Below, in pieces: positions 11,201-26,994 of a DNA stretch of 64,000 nucleotides. The notes beneath the pieces are model-generated. The model was given only the letters and a program-made list of their open reading frames with translations, ran no database searches and was not told the origin of the DNA. Location of the stretch: contig NW_026570224.1 of NCBI RefSeq assembly GCF_019649055.1, positions 1,178,001 to 1,242,000 on the forward strand. Direction: 5' to 3'. How positions within the stretch are numbered: position 1 is the first letter of the stretch; every line of letters starts with the position of its first letter. Both the position numbers and the translations under genes were made by a program. Origin of the DNA: Paramacrobiotus metropolitanus. Taxonomy: Eukaryota; Tardigrada; Eutardigrada; Parachela; Macrobiotidae.

Positions 11201-11659
11201 TAGGTTTCTGTTTTCTGAACACTTACCAATCAGATAGGATCGCTTCACATACTGAGATTCCGCAAGCAGGTTCCCGTCGACGTCACGGGCAGGAGACACG
11301 GGATTCTCCCATGGATTATAATAATTTGGCAATTCCAGCATTTCTGGATGGCAGACATCGGCTGGCCTGCATCGTTCGTTTTTGTGGCCGTGTTGCGATA
11401 TGGCCTTAATGGCATCCAGAAACTTCTCTCGTCCCTCTTCTTCTTCTGTAGAATGCATGCGTTTTTCCAGTTTTTTCGCACACTTACACGCCACATCGAT
11501 AAGTTCCTGCAGTTCCGGATCGACAGGCGGTTTCGTATCCACCAACAGATCGGCTTCATTGTGGCCTGCCTCAGCTTTTCGTTTACGCTTTTTGGCACCC
11601 TGGGTGTCTGACGGAGGTTTGTTATTCGACGCACTTGGTCCTGCCTCGCAAGGCTCCAT
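8276..11659 (-). CDS. E(z): Enhancer of zeste histone H3K27 methyltransferase (PRC2 catalytic subunit)
   Basis: Four exons in minus-strand order join in phase: 11659-11227, 11002-10677, 10409-9845 and 9621-8276, giving 889 aa. Homologous EZH landmarks appear in order. The N-terminal SANT-binding/SAL-like part ends in SSLPRNEVVEDE. It is followed by IPEKVFHAI, the Cys-rich CTRCFRYDC and NPCGDHCH, and a second SANT-like helix region. The pre-SET CXC domain lies at about residues 484-566 (NRFPGCNC, CPCYVARRECDP). The SET domain lies at about 574-690 with GWGAF, NHS at 648-650 and GEELFFDY. E(z) methylates H3K27 with EED and SUZ12 in the nucleus. Two oddities stand out: one extra residue between NHS and PNCY relative to vertebrate EZH2, and a tail of about 190 residues after SET, where EZH proteins normally end within about 10-20. 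The first 140 residues are poorly conserved and rest on splice phase. Confidence 0.93.
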
Positions 11660-11695
11660 GTTGACAGCACAACTCAACGAGCCAACAGACGACAA

Positions 11696-12156
11696 TTAAA
11701 GCACGGTCAATAACGAAAACCAGAGGATAGAGATACGCCTCACTCTACGCAATCGGACGGGCATTCCATATAGCCAAAACTTCTTCACAAATAAAAAAAT
11801 GAAAGTAAGACTGTAAGAAACTAATTAAATGTGCATATTACTAACAGCAACTTACGTATGCGAAAATAACGCCATGATAAAGGATATCAAGGTAGTTATC
11901 ACTGGCTTAGTAACAACGACTGTTGCACCGAGCGAAGCGATGTGTAACAAAAGCGTTAGCTGAGCACGAATTTCCTCTGTCCCCCCGAAAGTCAAGGCGA
12001 AGAATGTTCCGTAACACTTTTTCAGTTCAACTTTACAATAATAGATGTCCCTCACTCCGGACTCGGAGATAGAACTCACCGTGGAGCCAATAAAAACGCA
12101 AGAAATGTGTCGCCGCGAAATTGCTGGAAAGCCGTCAGCAGCTCGTTCGTGCAAGC
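11696..12156 (-). CDS. Possible small membrane protein upstream of E(z)
   Basis: Two minus-strand exons join in phase: one ending at 11856 (its 5' end, about 12156, follows a CTTCAG acceptor) and 11810-11696. The 45-bp intron has a GTAAGT donor and a TTTCTTACAG acceptor. The predicted sequence has hydrophobic segments (ASLGATVVVT, ISFIMALFSH, LTFIFLFV) and a basic loop (RLRRVRR), suggesting a multi-pass membrane protein. No start codon was found for the first visible exon, so at least one 5' exon is missing. The stop is only 36 bp from the E(z) ATG on the same strand, so it may instead be part of a long E(z) 5' leader. AT-rich sequence favours chance hydrophobic frames. Confidence 0.3.
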
Positions 12157-13277
12157 CTGAAGCCGGCAAACGGCTTTAAATTTCCGTGCTCCCCAGGACA
12201 GATACCCGTATGACCGTATCTATAATTCTACGGTTCTACCTATTGATACATCCACTCTATGAGATCTTTCAGGGTCAGACCTTTGGTTCCGTTCTAGTTG
12301 GGAAACCGGCAATCTTTACGTGATACTCAGTGATATTGTGATTCCAGGTATAAACTTGCTGTGCATGGATGCGATATACGTAACTTATGGTTATAAGTAC
12401 TTACATCAGTTACATTATTACGTACTCGTACTGTATTTCTGGCACTTCCGTGGTCTTCGGCGCTGCTGTAGAGCTGCAAGCTAAGAGGAAATAATTTTAT
12501 GAGAACAGTTGGCTACAACCAAGATTCAGTTTTGTTCCATCTGCTTTCGATTTTTTTGGGTCCTGGAAAAGCGAAAAAATACTGTACTTGTGAACAAATT
12601 GGAAACGAAGTAACAGCCGCTACCGGCCAGGTGAGAAACGCGCGAACGGAATTTTTCGGCAACGGCTACGTATACAATCTGAATTCAACAGCAGCGATAT
12701 GGCAGGCTTCCTGACCACGATTGCCTAGCGGAAGTCTTTCGTTGTGAACATGATTTCATAGAACAACTACTGTACGGGGTAGGTGTGAGACCACCGCGAT
12801 ACCCGATAACTCAGACATTGTAGCCGGAAAAAGTTTTATCAAATAACTGAAATAAGTGCAAGTACCGTATCGAGCGCACCGGGCAAATTGTTTATTGAGC
12901 CATTGGCCGGCAAACTTTTGAAGTGGACCTGAATTTCTTCTCGCTAAATGTTGAAAATATTTAATTTTTCAGTAAAACGACTTTTAAAATGACTCTTAAC
13001 AGCAGAGTTCTACGAAGGCGCGTCACGATTGACACACTCCGTTCACCACCGTCCACCTTCACCAATCCAACACCACACCAACACCAAGTAATAACAAAAA
13101 AAATCAAGAAATGAAAAAACTATAGTTTCTATCATCAGCTGCAATAAAAGAGAAAATCGTCGAACATTTTCCGCTAATTCACCAAATCACCGAGTGTGAA
13201 ATCATTGGCCACAAGAGAACTGCCGCGCCCAGGCTCACATGCCGTCATGCATGGGAACGTCGCCATAGACAACTTCC
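12157..13277. other. Intergenic and probable ALDH 3' flank
   Basis: No supported gene. A plus-strand 71-codon ATG frame at 12499-12714 has no recognisable features. A minus-strand stretch near 12260-12300 reads LTLKDLIEWMYQ but runs into a stop without a usable donor. An AATAAA on the minus strand at about 12889-12894 could be the polyadenylation signal of the aldehyde dehydrogenase. Confidence 0.4.
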
Positions 13278-16241
<2,964 letters not shown>

Positions 16242-17577
16242 GGTGCTGTTCTGTAAAATCTTCAGACTGCAGAAGCAAATTACAGAAGCAACCGATATTC
16301 CGCAGGGGGAGAACTATAAAAAGCAAAACAGACTACACTGCACTTGTAATACTTGGTCAATGGTCTCATTATAGTAACTAGCGAATAAGCAGTTCTGATA
16401 AAGCAGTTAAAGATTAGAATTTTCCTTTGTCAGTTTTTGACTTACGCACCTGGACTTTGATCGCAAACTTTCGCGGTCATCAGTTATGATTTGTCCGTCC
16501 TTATCAATTTCTGACACAACCAAAAGGATAACGAGGTCTTCCTTAATGGGCAAATAACAGGTCTAGCAACTTTTTCATCTTTGACCGAAGTCGTCAGCTA
16601 ACTTTCAGATACTTTGTACAAATGACACACAACACAAACAGGTTTTGTGGATTTCTGTTTTTGGTTGCAGAACTGCGACAGCTCGCATACGTACTTCTAT
16701 ACTTCAAGACAGTTCACACTTCATAGTATAGAAGTACGGTAATAACGATAATAAGATACCACGTATAATAATCGTAAGATACCACGTATGTACGTGTATG
16801 TGGATGTATTGTAAATTTACACATGCATGGTTGTATCCACATTCTACAGCGAAGAAGCAACGGGTAGCATACTTACACTGGTGTAAAAATAATTATTTAA
16901 AATGTCACATTATTGGACATAACGGGATTATGGAATTATTGGACACAAACTACACAGCTACGTACTATAGATTAATAAATATTTTTGAAAAAAAAACGAA
17001 ACACCTGACGCTCTATAGAGTAGTCACACCGGGTGGCAGCCACCATGGTTGCAAAGCTAAACAAAATACAGTAGAAGCATATCCCTTAAAAATCTACTTT
17101 CTATGGTAGAAGCACGGTACAAAATTATCCTTTTCTATGGTAGAAGTATGCAAGTACTACCACAAAAACTACGAGCGAAAAAACGTTGGGAGTACGAAAC
17201 TCTTACAATCCTATTAATTTTTCGAAGTTTACACTTTACAGCTGCGATCAAACAAACATACAAATGTCACATACAAATGCACACTGAAGGTGATCTTTAA
17301 TTCCTCAAGTAAAACGAAAGCAACTACAGTAAAAAAGTTATGAAGACGGCATTTATTAACAATTACAGTGTACTCCGTCACTGCCTAAGAACAAGTCTTA
17401 ATATCAACAACACAACAGATTAATAATGAAAGATACCAAGAAAACCGCAATACAAAAAATCTAATATTTATATAACGTCCAGACCGAAAAAAACACCCGA
17501 AGTTTTCATAGCAATGCTCTGGACCACGTCAGTAACATAAGATTCCGAAATCACTTTCCTTGTGGATTTGCAAAAAA
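16242..17577. other. Intergenic region with short scattered repeats
   Basis: No gene supported. Between 16691 and 17147 there are related short repeats: inverted arms gtacttctatac (16691-16702) and gtatagaagtac (16726-16737), two direct copies of aagataccacgtat (16752-16765, 16776-16789) and two copies of ctatggtagaag near 17100 and 17135. They may be remnants of a small transposable element. Confidence 0.5.
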
Positions 17578-19133
17578 TCATACCGGCGAAGTTATGCCGT
17601 GCTCTCGTCGGCTCAATCTGGCGATCCCGTCCAAAGTGACTGCGATTCCTACCGGAACTTTCAAAAGACGGACAAAGCTATCCACTGACAACAAGACGAA
17701 ACTGCTTCCATCGATTTGCTGCACAAAAACAAACAAGGCACTTCATGAATTAAATGAAAGCATTATTTAACGGACAACCATCCCATAAGTTTAATAACTA
17801 ATTGAAAAGTTTATGTAATGAGAGACAACAAACCGTGAAGTATCGATCTTTTTACTGCGAATCAACGAACAAATCTCATTTTCACCTCTTTACGAAAGGC
17901 ATCACAGACCGCTTGATCAGATCCAAACAATTTCTCCACCATACTGAGGATTCCAGCAGTATCCATGGTGGGAACTCTCTTAATGTCGATCTCGAATGCT
18001 TCAACCACATCAACGACGGAATCCAGAGCATCATCCTCAGGCATGCGCCGTATTCTCTTTCTACGTGACCCCTGGTGGAACGAGTGCTGGTGGGATATTG
18101 CAGTATGGATGTCCTTCAACAACATGGATAGTTTGGTCTTCGTCGGCAAATGCGGCATGTTCTGCAGATCGGACAAATCGCCGCAGTCCATATCAGCCGC
18201 ACAGTGTTTGCAGCGACTGCCATCTACAAAAAATACAGAAATTTATCGAAAACAAACACAAATATCTGCGAAGTCGAACAACATAAGCACTTTTCTGTTA
18301 CGTACTAAATTCTGAATATTCTACAGGCCAAGGAAGTACGGATTTATTGTGGGTACTACCGAAAGCTAACTAAGCACTTACTTCGCCTGTCACTGCCGAT
18401 CATCTTAGACAGCTCTGCCTCGCTTTCGGAAGGTCTAAAACAAAAATGCACAAACTAATCTTGATATGCTTTGAAGAAACAAAAATCCTTCAGCCTTACG
18501 GGATGAAAATCTTCGACGCTAAAACCTTGCGCGCTCCAGGCGTGTCGTTTGCTACCGCGAGAATGACGGGTCTGTCATGGCTCGTTCCGCTTATCTGTAT
18601 CCCAGATATAAATCCCTCCAGCAGGTTCAAATTTCCCCCAAGCAATGGGTTGCTAGGTGACAGTGGGGCTAAGTTATGAATCTGCATAGGCAGCTCATCC
18701 GGAATTGACAAATGAAAATACGAGAGATCATTTTCGCTCTTCATGGCAAACTGCGGCGGCAAAGGTGTGTCACATTTGAATTCCATTGGTAATTTTCGAA
18801 GGCTGTCACTCAAAACAAATACTCGGACTCGATCAGTCGAGCTAATTAAAATGTACCATGTTTGTGAACGATAACAAGACAGAACAGGAAAGAAAAAACT
18901 AATCGTGCGTGCACGGATTATGCAAGGCAAGAGGATAACTACGAGCACCAGTGTTTCGAAAAGCGAAACAACAGCCAAAAGGCCCAAACCTGCATTTGCA
19001 ACAGCAAAACTCTATGGCAAAACTGACAGGAAGTCATGAACAGATGTCAGGGACTCAAAAGCATTAAGGCTTACTCATACCGGCGATATCGGCGTCCGCC
19101 CTGGGTTACACTATAAATTTTGTGGTGACTCAT
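17578..19133 (-). CDS. SAM-domain protein
   Basis: Five exons join in phase: 19133-19075, 18841-18500, 18434-18382, 18223-17886 and 17718-17578, giving 310 aa. The C-terminal part (about 240-300) fits a sterile alpha motif domain: ILSMVEKLFG, then VCDAFRKE, then QIDGSSFVLLS and LLKVPVGIAVTLDGIARL, matching the usual helix-IDG-LL-LT pattern; an intron splits it. Upstream are a Pro-rich stretch (DTPLPPQF), a small Cys/His cluster (RCKHCAADMDC) that might bind metal and a basic patch (SRRKRIRRM) that could be a nuclear localisation signal. SAM domains mediate oligomerisation in Polycomb, signalling and RNA-binding proteins, and I cannot say which applies. The minimal sequence around the ATG (MSHHKIYS) makes the first exon the least certain. 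Confidence 0.65.
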
Positions 19134-20236
19134 TAATTTGTGCCGCGCTTTGATGACAACAGGGTGTCTGCGTGTAAAACAGGCGACTTTACTACAGCCG
19201 TTTTGCGGCACTTTACCGCGCTGGCGCAGGTCTGAATCTCTGAGTCGTCTGATGATGCTTACTAATTACTCACTTTAAAACCATTGAAGATTTCTAAATT
19301 GGACTATTGTAATTTGTAAGCCAGGCAAGTAAGTACATCCTGATTAAGTTTTTCTAAAAGTGTTTCATTTTAACTTTACAACGCAAAATGATTACCCATA
19401 CCAGCGTTATGCGCACCTGTAATGCGTGCAGGCATCACCTGTGACCCTGTGGCCTGTGCACTTGCAGCTTTTACCTACATATATATGTACAATATATGTA
19501 CTGCACTTGCTTCTACGATTTAAACCTGGACAGTTGTCAGGAATATTGATTATTGCATTCACGAAGGAGAAATCAACCGGGATGCGTGATCCAGTTTCCA
19601 GTGAACCCTCTGTAATGCGTTAATCTTGTTTCTTGGTTGGGTTGATCAACGGCCATAATAACATGGTACCGGAGAAATTTATTTGAAAGTGGCTTACCAA
19701 AACACTAGCTGTTGAATAGCAGTGACTCGCTGCTTTGGGATTCTTATACTTACTATTCTTCGAATCGGATCTGCTAGATTCTTTCAGATAGTTTACAGTG
19801 TTTACTGTTATACGATTCCCAGTGTCATAGTGTGTATCCACTATTCAGTCTCCAAGGTGTTCTCCAGTTGCTGGTGTTCTGATTGCAATTGTTACAACTT
19901 GTCGTTGTTGGGGGGTTGCGGAGACATCTCTGTGTGGTGGTTCTGGCTCATGTTTTGTTGAATCGGATTTCGATTCTCATTTTTTATGCTGTGCCTGACA
20001 GCTGAATTCGGAATAACAATTTCATTAATCAACTGTCCACGGAAAACGCGAAGATATGCATATTAGTTCATTTGGTGGAGCTTCTGTAGTATAGTGTTAC
20101 GGACGGGACTGTCTGGACTTCACAAATAATCACAATGTGATTGTTTGGTCAAAATCATGGGACAAATCATCAGCTGGCAGGATTTTTCGCTTGATTCGCG
20201 CCATTACTGAACCGGTGTGATTTGTTAGTATTCAGA
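19134..20236. other. Intergenic region, probable divergent promoter
   Basis: The space between the divergently transcribed SAM-domain gene and RPGRIP1L. I see no exon with usable splice sites. Short frames at 19426-19623 and 19722-19961 lack any recognisable feature. Confidence 0.4.
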
Positions 20237-23200
20237 ATGTCGCAGCTATCGAGAACAATGGATGATATCAATCTGGCTGAAGTGGAAGAGATGGCACGTG
20301 GATCTGGTCCGAGACCACCGTCTGATCGTCAGCTCCATTTGAGTGTGTACTTGTAATCAATTAATCCGTACAAGTATTTGTTATCTGTCACGATATCATA
20401 GCACTGTTGATGACTCGTAATTATTAGATATTTTTCCATGAGTGAATGCTTTCCAATCTGTACACAGATATGCTGCGGAAGAAGATCCAGCAGCAGCGCA
20501 GCATGGTGACCAAATTATCCAGGGATGATTTGGAAAATCAGCACTTACATCTTTTGGAGGAGCTAGAAATTTTGAAAAAAGATTCAAACACCAAAGATTT
20601 GTATATCAAGAGGTACGATAAGCAGCAGCCCAGGTGTTTTTTTGCGAGGCGTTGTTTATTTGGATTATCCCATATCAAGATGTGCTGGGGTTTGGCAGAA
20701 TTACTGGTATTTTTTTACTGTACCTTAATGGAGGATTGTTTTGGTAATTAGGCTATCCACAAAAATTCTGAGGCTGCAGAAGAGCGAGAATCTGTTTCAT
20801 GATGAAGGAAATAAAACGCTGAATGGATCTTTGCGCCTTGAGATGGAGCAAAAAATCAGAAGTCTGGAAAATCAAGTGCGTACGAGATTACTTATGTGAA
20901 AAATATTGCACGAAATAAATTCCAGTTATCATAACACTGTTACATACGTATGCTGCATACGCTTGTCCACACCGTTATTGACAATTAAAGCTTGATTAGG
21001 TAGCGTAGTAAGAAGAATTTACAAGTTAAGGTCGTTTCAAATAGATTAGAGCGATGCCTGTACGAGTGCATCACGTATCGATGCTGTTGGGCTTTCGGAG
21101 AGTGCTCATTAATAATTGATTTTAGTTAAAAACTGCCAAAGTGTACGGAACATCACTTGCTGGCAGAAGAGGATCTCGCACACCGGAACCAAGTATGCCG
21201 GCTTCCAACAAAGGTCAAATCGACATTTTACGGAATCAGATTCAGGCACTAGAAGTACAGCTGAAGGAGGAACAGGAACACCACGCCCAAAATGTAAAAC
21301 ACCTAAATTATTGTACTGTATTTAAAGATTTGCTGGATAATTGCTGTCGCTTACTAGTATTTTAAGTTTTTATATTCTGTAGTGGGAATATTTTTAGGTC
21401 ACAGAATTACAAAACGAAATTCAGCTACTGAAGCAGAAATCTGCAAACGATAACGCCCGCTCAGTAATGTTAGATAACATGGAAGTGACACGATTGACCA
21501 GAGAATTATCGAAATCTTCCCAAGAACTGCAACTGCTGAGAAGTGACTACAATGAGATTAAGCCGGTTCGCGTGGTTTGATTGTACTGGCACCAGTCGAG
21601 ATCTTAATAATTTTGTTTTCGCCTTTTGTACAGAAGTTTGAAGAGCTGCAGATCAACAAAATCATCCTTACAAGGGAAAATGAGCGGTTAAAATGGGAAG
21701 TGGAACGCCATGTTCAGAACGTGGACAGTGTAGAACGACAGCTGCGGGAAGCGCGTGAGAAGTCATTACAAGGCATACAAGTAAGCGCATGAAAAATGTC
21801 TTCGCTGAAAGAAACGATTTTCCTATTCTTGTTTTGGTTTGTAGGATCAGGAACGAATAGCCAGAATGGAAAACGAGTTGACCCGGTTAAGGCGTCTGGA
21901 AACGGCACCCTCTGTCTAATCGTGCCGAGAACAGCCAAATGCTCCACGGAACAAGGTTACTGAAGACGTGCTACAGGAGCAGATAAAAAATTTGGAATCG
22001 GAACTCGATAAGGAATACAAAGAAAGTCAAGCACTGCGGAAGCGTCTGACGGATCGTGAGCAGGAAATGGAGAAACTTCTTAAGGACATTACGGAACTCC
22101 GTAGTGCTCATGTTCTGTTAACGAAGGAGTGTGAGAATCTGCGGAATCGAGTGCATGACGCTATTGAACCACTAAAGGACACTGACGGCTGGTTTAAAAT
22201 TCCCCCTGTTAGTTCGCATTCGTAATACCAAAAATTTTATATTTGATCTTTCGCATAAGTATACAATAAGTTCATGGGTTCGATTTCGGTTGATTTTTTG
22301 AAAAAAACCTCATAAAATATTTTTTTAGAATTTGCGCAAAGAAGAATTTGGCCATGCCCTTCGCCTATATGATTCCTTCCAGTCACGGCGTGATGCTGGA
22401 ACTGCTACAGAGCCGTTTACGGAACGGATATCCAATGTGCCAGATAAACAATTGGCTACAGACGAAGTCGATCTAATGAAAGGAGATCTGGATCGCTTGA
22501 ATCGTGAACTAAGAGTCACAAAAGAAGAGCTGCGAAAAGCTCGAGATATTTTTAGTGCCGAAAATATGCAAAACCAACGAGCATACAATGACGTACGAAG
22601 CCAGATATAACAATGGGCGAAAAGTGCGTCGGTCGTAATTTTTACGTGTTTGTATAGGTGCAAGTGGACATTGATCGGTCACGGACAGAAATTGCCAGTC
22701 TTAAGCAAAACCTGGAAGAAAGCCATCGTGAATTATCGAAGAAATCAAAACTTGTTGAGGAATTGCAGCGTCAGTTACGCGACATTGCAGAAGGCAGCAT
22801 GGTGTACAATTTGGAGGAAGATTTGGTGGATCAAAGTCGACTTAGTGCGGATAATATTGTGCTGCAACATGGGGATAACCTGTTGCAGCTACACTTTGGG
22901 CCATTCGCTTTTAATCAAGAATTCTTTGCCCAAGCTGATGCCCTCCGGATTTCTCGATGGAGACTTAAGTGGAGCGTTTTTGGAGAGGATATGTTCGCAC
23001 AGGATTCAGAACAGTTACGACCGGATTTCGATTTCACAGCTGTGCACTGCATTACAATGGACGAACGCATTATGAAGGACATTGCTGAAGTGAGTAATCG
23101 ATGATAAAATACTTGGATGTTTTTTTTTCGTTTTTTCATTAATTATTTTTAGGGTTTTATCCGCATTGAACTTGTCGGCATTCGGAATGATTTTTCAAGG

Positions 23201-26098
23201 GCCTTCGCTTTCGCTACATTTAGCTGTCGCAAATTCTTGACCGAATCCAATCTGAAACTGAATCGAATCCGTGGCGAGGTGCCACTGGTTAGTCAGTTCA
23301 ATATCGGAAAGGATTTCGGCATTATGGTATATTGGATGCGGTTGAAATTTGATGTGCAAGAAACTCAGGCACTTTTCAAGGTAAGCGGTTTTTTCAGGGC
23401 TGTTACGTTTGGCGTTTGAAAATTGCCCCAAATTTTTGCCAATATGTAGGCTCGACAGAAAGCGTTGTCGTATGTCGAGAGTAAGGCGAACGGATTACCC
23501 GATCCCGATCAGCTTTGGCTGCAGGAACAATCTTCACTGGCTAATTTGCTGCACATTGAAGTGAATAACTGTCGCAGCGTGAAGGCCTCAACCGGTTCCT
23601 CACCTCCAAACCCGTGTGTGCTGTACCAGTTTTATAATGGAAAAACGACTTACACACCGACCATCATTTCCAGCGAGAATCCCCGGTTTGAGCACCGTGC
23701 CACGTTTCGTGTTACCGAGGATGAAGATCTGCGACATTATCTTATGCACAAAGTATTACAGTAATATTATAGAACTGCTTATTACTGTAGAGTATTATTA
23801 GTTAATGTAGCAGTATTTTGTTGTTTTTTTTATGCCAAAATATGGACATGCAAAGAAGATTTCATCCCTGAAAACATGATTTAAACATCGTCACGCAGAT
23901 GCAGACAGTATTAGCGTAATGTGCTTGCAGAAACTGGATTTCTACGTAACCGATACAAAGGATTATAATGACGATCATTTCCTGGGCTATTGCCAGATCA
24001 GTTTGTCGGAATTAACGGAGCATCCCATACTGGACCGCGAATTGCAGCTTTTCGCTCAAAATGAACATCCCAACGGTACTATTACGGTGTCGTTATATTG
24101 GGAACGACCATATGGAAAACACCAAGACAGCAACGGTTATTCTGCAGCTCATGTGCCTAACCTTTCCGCCCGGGTTAATCGAGTCAGTCTCACCCCCAGA
24201 GGCAGTTTGGTTAGCGTGACACACAACGCAAAGTTGTTAAAGGTGGACAAGCCGAACGAGCCGCATACGACTAGTCCATCCCGTCATCCTACCATCGACA
24301 AAAGTGGTATGCCGGCTCAGAAAACTGAAGAACCACATCCTATTCCGCGAAAGAGTATCCGAATTGACATGCAAGCTAATGCCGCAATGCAGGCGGACTC
24401 ACGAAAGGGAAATGATTACTTTTCGCCACCATCATCGTCCAATCATCGCACTGTCAATCATATTAGTAGCGGCTTTGAGCAAACTAGGGTCACATTGTGG
24501 AAAACGGAAATGGACATGCAGACAAAGCGGTGAGTCGTGATTACAGAATGTTATTAAGGAGGTGTTATGAGGAAGAAATATTTTGGTTAGTAACGTGGTC
24601 AGTGTCTTCTGTCCGCGGATCATTCGCCCTAATTTACAATTCTGAATTTGGTTTTTTTGCGGGCTGCTTTTTAATCTCTGAGCAATGTGACAGTTAAATG
24701 TTAGTAGTTATTTATGACTGAGGTCCATGTTCTTTCTCAGTAACTTCTCTGTATCTGTTAATATTAAACTTGTAGAAAAACGAATCCGGTCGTTCTCAGC
24801 GTGGAAATTCGGTTGACAGTATTTCCGAACCCCCAACTAACCGCAATGGCGGATCAGCCAGAAAGACATCATCGAACAACCCGATTCCACAACGCAGGGA
24901 TAACCACTCAGAGGAATCCCGCACGGCACTGCCGCACTCCGATGTCACTCAAAAATCGAAAGACGAAATAAATCGAAATAATGCCAGCCAACCTACGTCT
25001 GCCCGAAATCTGGAGGCTCCTCGCCGCCCACCGCGAAGGATACGGGATACGCCTCGTTCGGAAGGCGCACTTTCTAGTCGCGGAAATATAATAGGTTCGC
25101 CTACGGAAGGCAGCGGTGATGCCACAGCACTGATGAGCCCTGATCACGTTCAGACTGTTCGAGCGGAACTGCACTCAGTGCCAAATGGCGATCTCACCCG
25201 AAAACCTTCCAATGCTTCGAACGTCCGGCAAGCACAGATGGGAACGAGTCCAAGGAATATCCCCGAAGATAGCGTTGTGATTATTGTACATTCGTTGTAT
25301 TTCATACCGGGAGCCTCTGTCCTCAGTGATGATAGGCCTGGGGAAGTATTTGTAGTGATTCAGTTTTTATCCGTGGAATACGAGTCTCCTCTGGCTGTGA
25401 TCAAGCCGAACTTGCCTAACAAGGATCTGACCTTTGAATTTCAGAAAGGTACTGCATCCCGATAGACTTCGGTTTCTCATTTGTGTGATTATTTATAACA
25501 GAAGTGTTGCGTATATCATTTTGTCATTTCAAAAGTAGAATATAACTTGAAATTACGCGTAAAGAGGGGGATTATTTCGAAGAGATAGAAACATTCGGTA
25601 CTGCGACCACCGGCCCGGCCTCATAGTTTTCCTCATGCACCTTTGATGCGCATGTGTTGTCATTACATTGTACTAAGCAATCTTTACCTGTTTTTTGACG
25701 TAAACCTCGTTACGATTTTAGTTTTCCCTATGAATTCCAAGACCCATTCCGAGGAACGTAGACTGGTGTTTGATATGCTTAACTCCTCTCCATCCGGACG
25801 TATTCAGTTTAGTGTATACTTGCAGTTAGATGACGAGGATTCGGATTCTGAGTTGATCGGTGTTGCCGCTCTGAGTCTAAACAGGCTATTAATAAAAGAG
25901 CAAGATGCAATCGAGGCCGAACTGAAGTGTGGGTTTATTATGCGCTTTGTACGATAATTTACTTTTTATGCATTAATTTTCTGGTGTTTTACAGTAATAA
26001 ATCCAGCAGATCGAGTGACCGTTGGATATGCTAAAGTTACCGTCCATGCCGTTCAAGTGCTGCTTGATATTCGACAGGAGTATAGACAGTCGGTGTGA
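20237..26098 (+). CDS. RPGRIP1L: RPGRIP1-like ciliary transition-zone protein
   Basis: Sixteen exons: 20237-20342, 20468-20612, 20752-20875, 21126-21293, 21398-21565, 21634-21780, 21845-21913, 21977-22207, 22329-22592, 22658-23089, 23153-23380, 23450-23752, 23931-24488, 24776-25448, 25722-25928 and 25995-26098 (1308 aa). About 480 residues of coiled coil come first, including VTKLSRDDLENQH, which aligns with the start of human RPGRIP1L. Then come LRDIAEGSMVYNLEED with GDNLLQLHF, a first C2 domain (about 523-690), a second C2 domain (about 715-860, with FYVTDTKDYNDDHFLGYC), a low-complexity linker and a final C2-like RPGR-interaction domain (from SVVIIVHSLY). RPGRIP1L (MKS5/NPHP8) scaffolds the transition zone of cilia. 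Two junctions are uncertain. Exon 7 must end before an in-frame TAA at 21917, needing a weak GTCTAA donor. Exon 13 keeps phase only with a weak donor at 24489, while a strong donor at 24530 is out of phase. Confidence 0.9.
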
Positions 26099-26994
26099 TT
26101 TATGATCCCGGTTCCAGAAACGAATTATTGCTTAATTTCGATTACTGTACAAAGAAATGAATCTCGGTGGTTGAGTGCTGCTCTACGTGAACATAACTGA
26201 TTTGTGAACTGTTTCTCATTTTGATCTTCTTAAATACGCGGTTGTGCCGGCTTTTTTGTTTGTGATCTTTGTCACCAAAAAATGCTAAATTATGAAATAA
26301 ATCAATGATGATGTTGGAGAGACTTTATCCTAACTACAGATTTGTCAGCAAATTCATTTTATCACATCACGTTATCAACTTCTCAACAATAGTAATGGCT
26401 CTGTGCTCGCATTTCGCATCCACAAAGGCTTAAGGACTCAGTTTCACCTTTCCCGATTGTCCCGATTGTCAAAATGCACACGAAATCGCCGTAACATTTA
26501 ACCATACATTTACCCGGTATCATTTAAAGTACAAAACAAACGCAAAAATACAAGCAGACAGCAATGACGTTTTCATCAGTACAAAGTATGAATGCGCACT
26601 TAGCCGGCCGCTAAAATCACAGGAGATTTCATATATCCTTGGTTTAGAATTCCGTTACTTTGGATGTCGAAGGAGCAAAATAATCCGTAATTCTCTTCGT
26701 CTTTGGCTTCGAAGGGGGCGTTTTCGTTCGGACTGCGATAACGGGATCTTCTAACTTTAATCTAGAACACATTTCAACACCAGTTCATTCCACATCGGTT
26801 AAACCAGAAAACAACCTACTGGCTGCCTTCTAAGCGGACCAATCGTAACTTGCAAAATTATGTTTGTGTAAAACTTTTTTACGTTTGATTTCATCAAGAG
26901 CATGCCAGAAGCGGGACAACATAAAACATGTAACAACTGCTTAATGTTGAAAAGTGTAACAACTACCGTATGCATCAGTTTACTAATTCAAGTC
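26099..26994. other. Convergent 3' flanks of RPGRIP1L and POLK
   Basis: No coding signal beyond antisense or chance frames. It should hold the 3' untranslated regions of the two convergent genes. Confidence 0.5.
26296..26301 (+). promoter_or_regulatory. Poly(A) signal AATAAA
   Basis: A canonical hexamer 198 bp after the RPGRIP1L stop, in AT-rich sequence; the best candidate for its 3' end. Confidence 0.5.

Noticed and set aside
11348-11699. Plus-strand frames of 87 and 105 codons opposite E(z) exon 1
   Set aside because: Shadows of an exon whose splice phase fits E(z).
12499-12714. 71-codon plus-strand ATG frame
   Set aside because: No homology, splice partners or signal features; likely chance.
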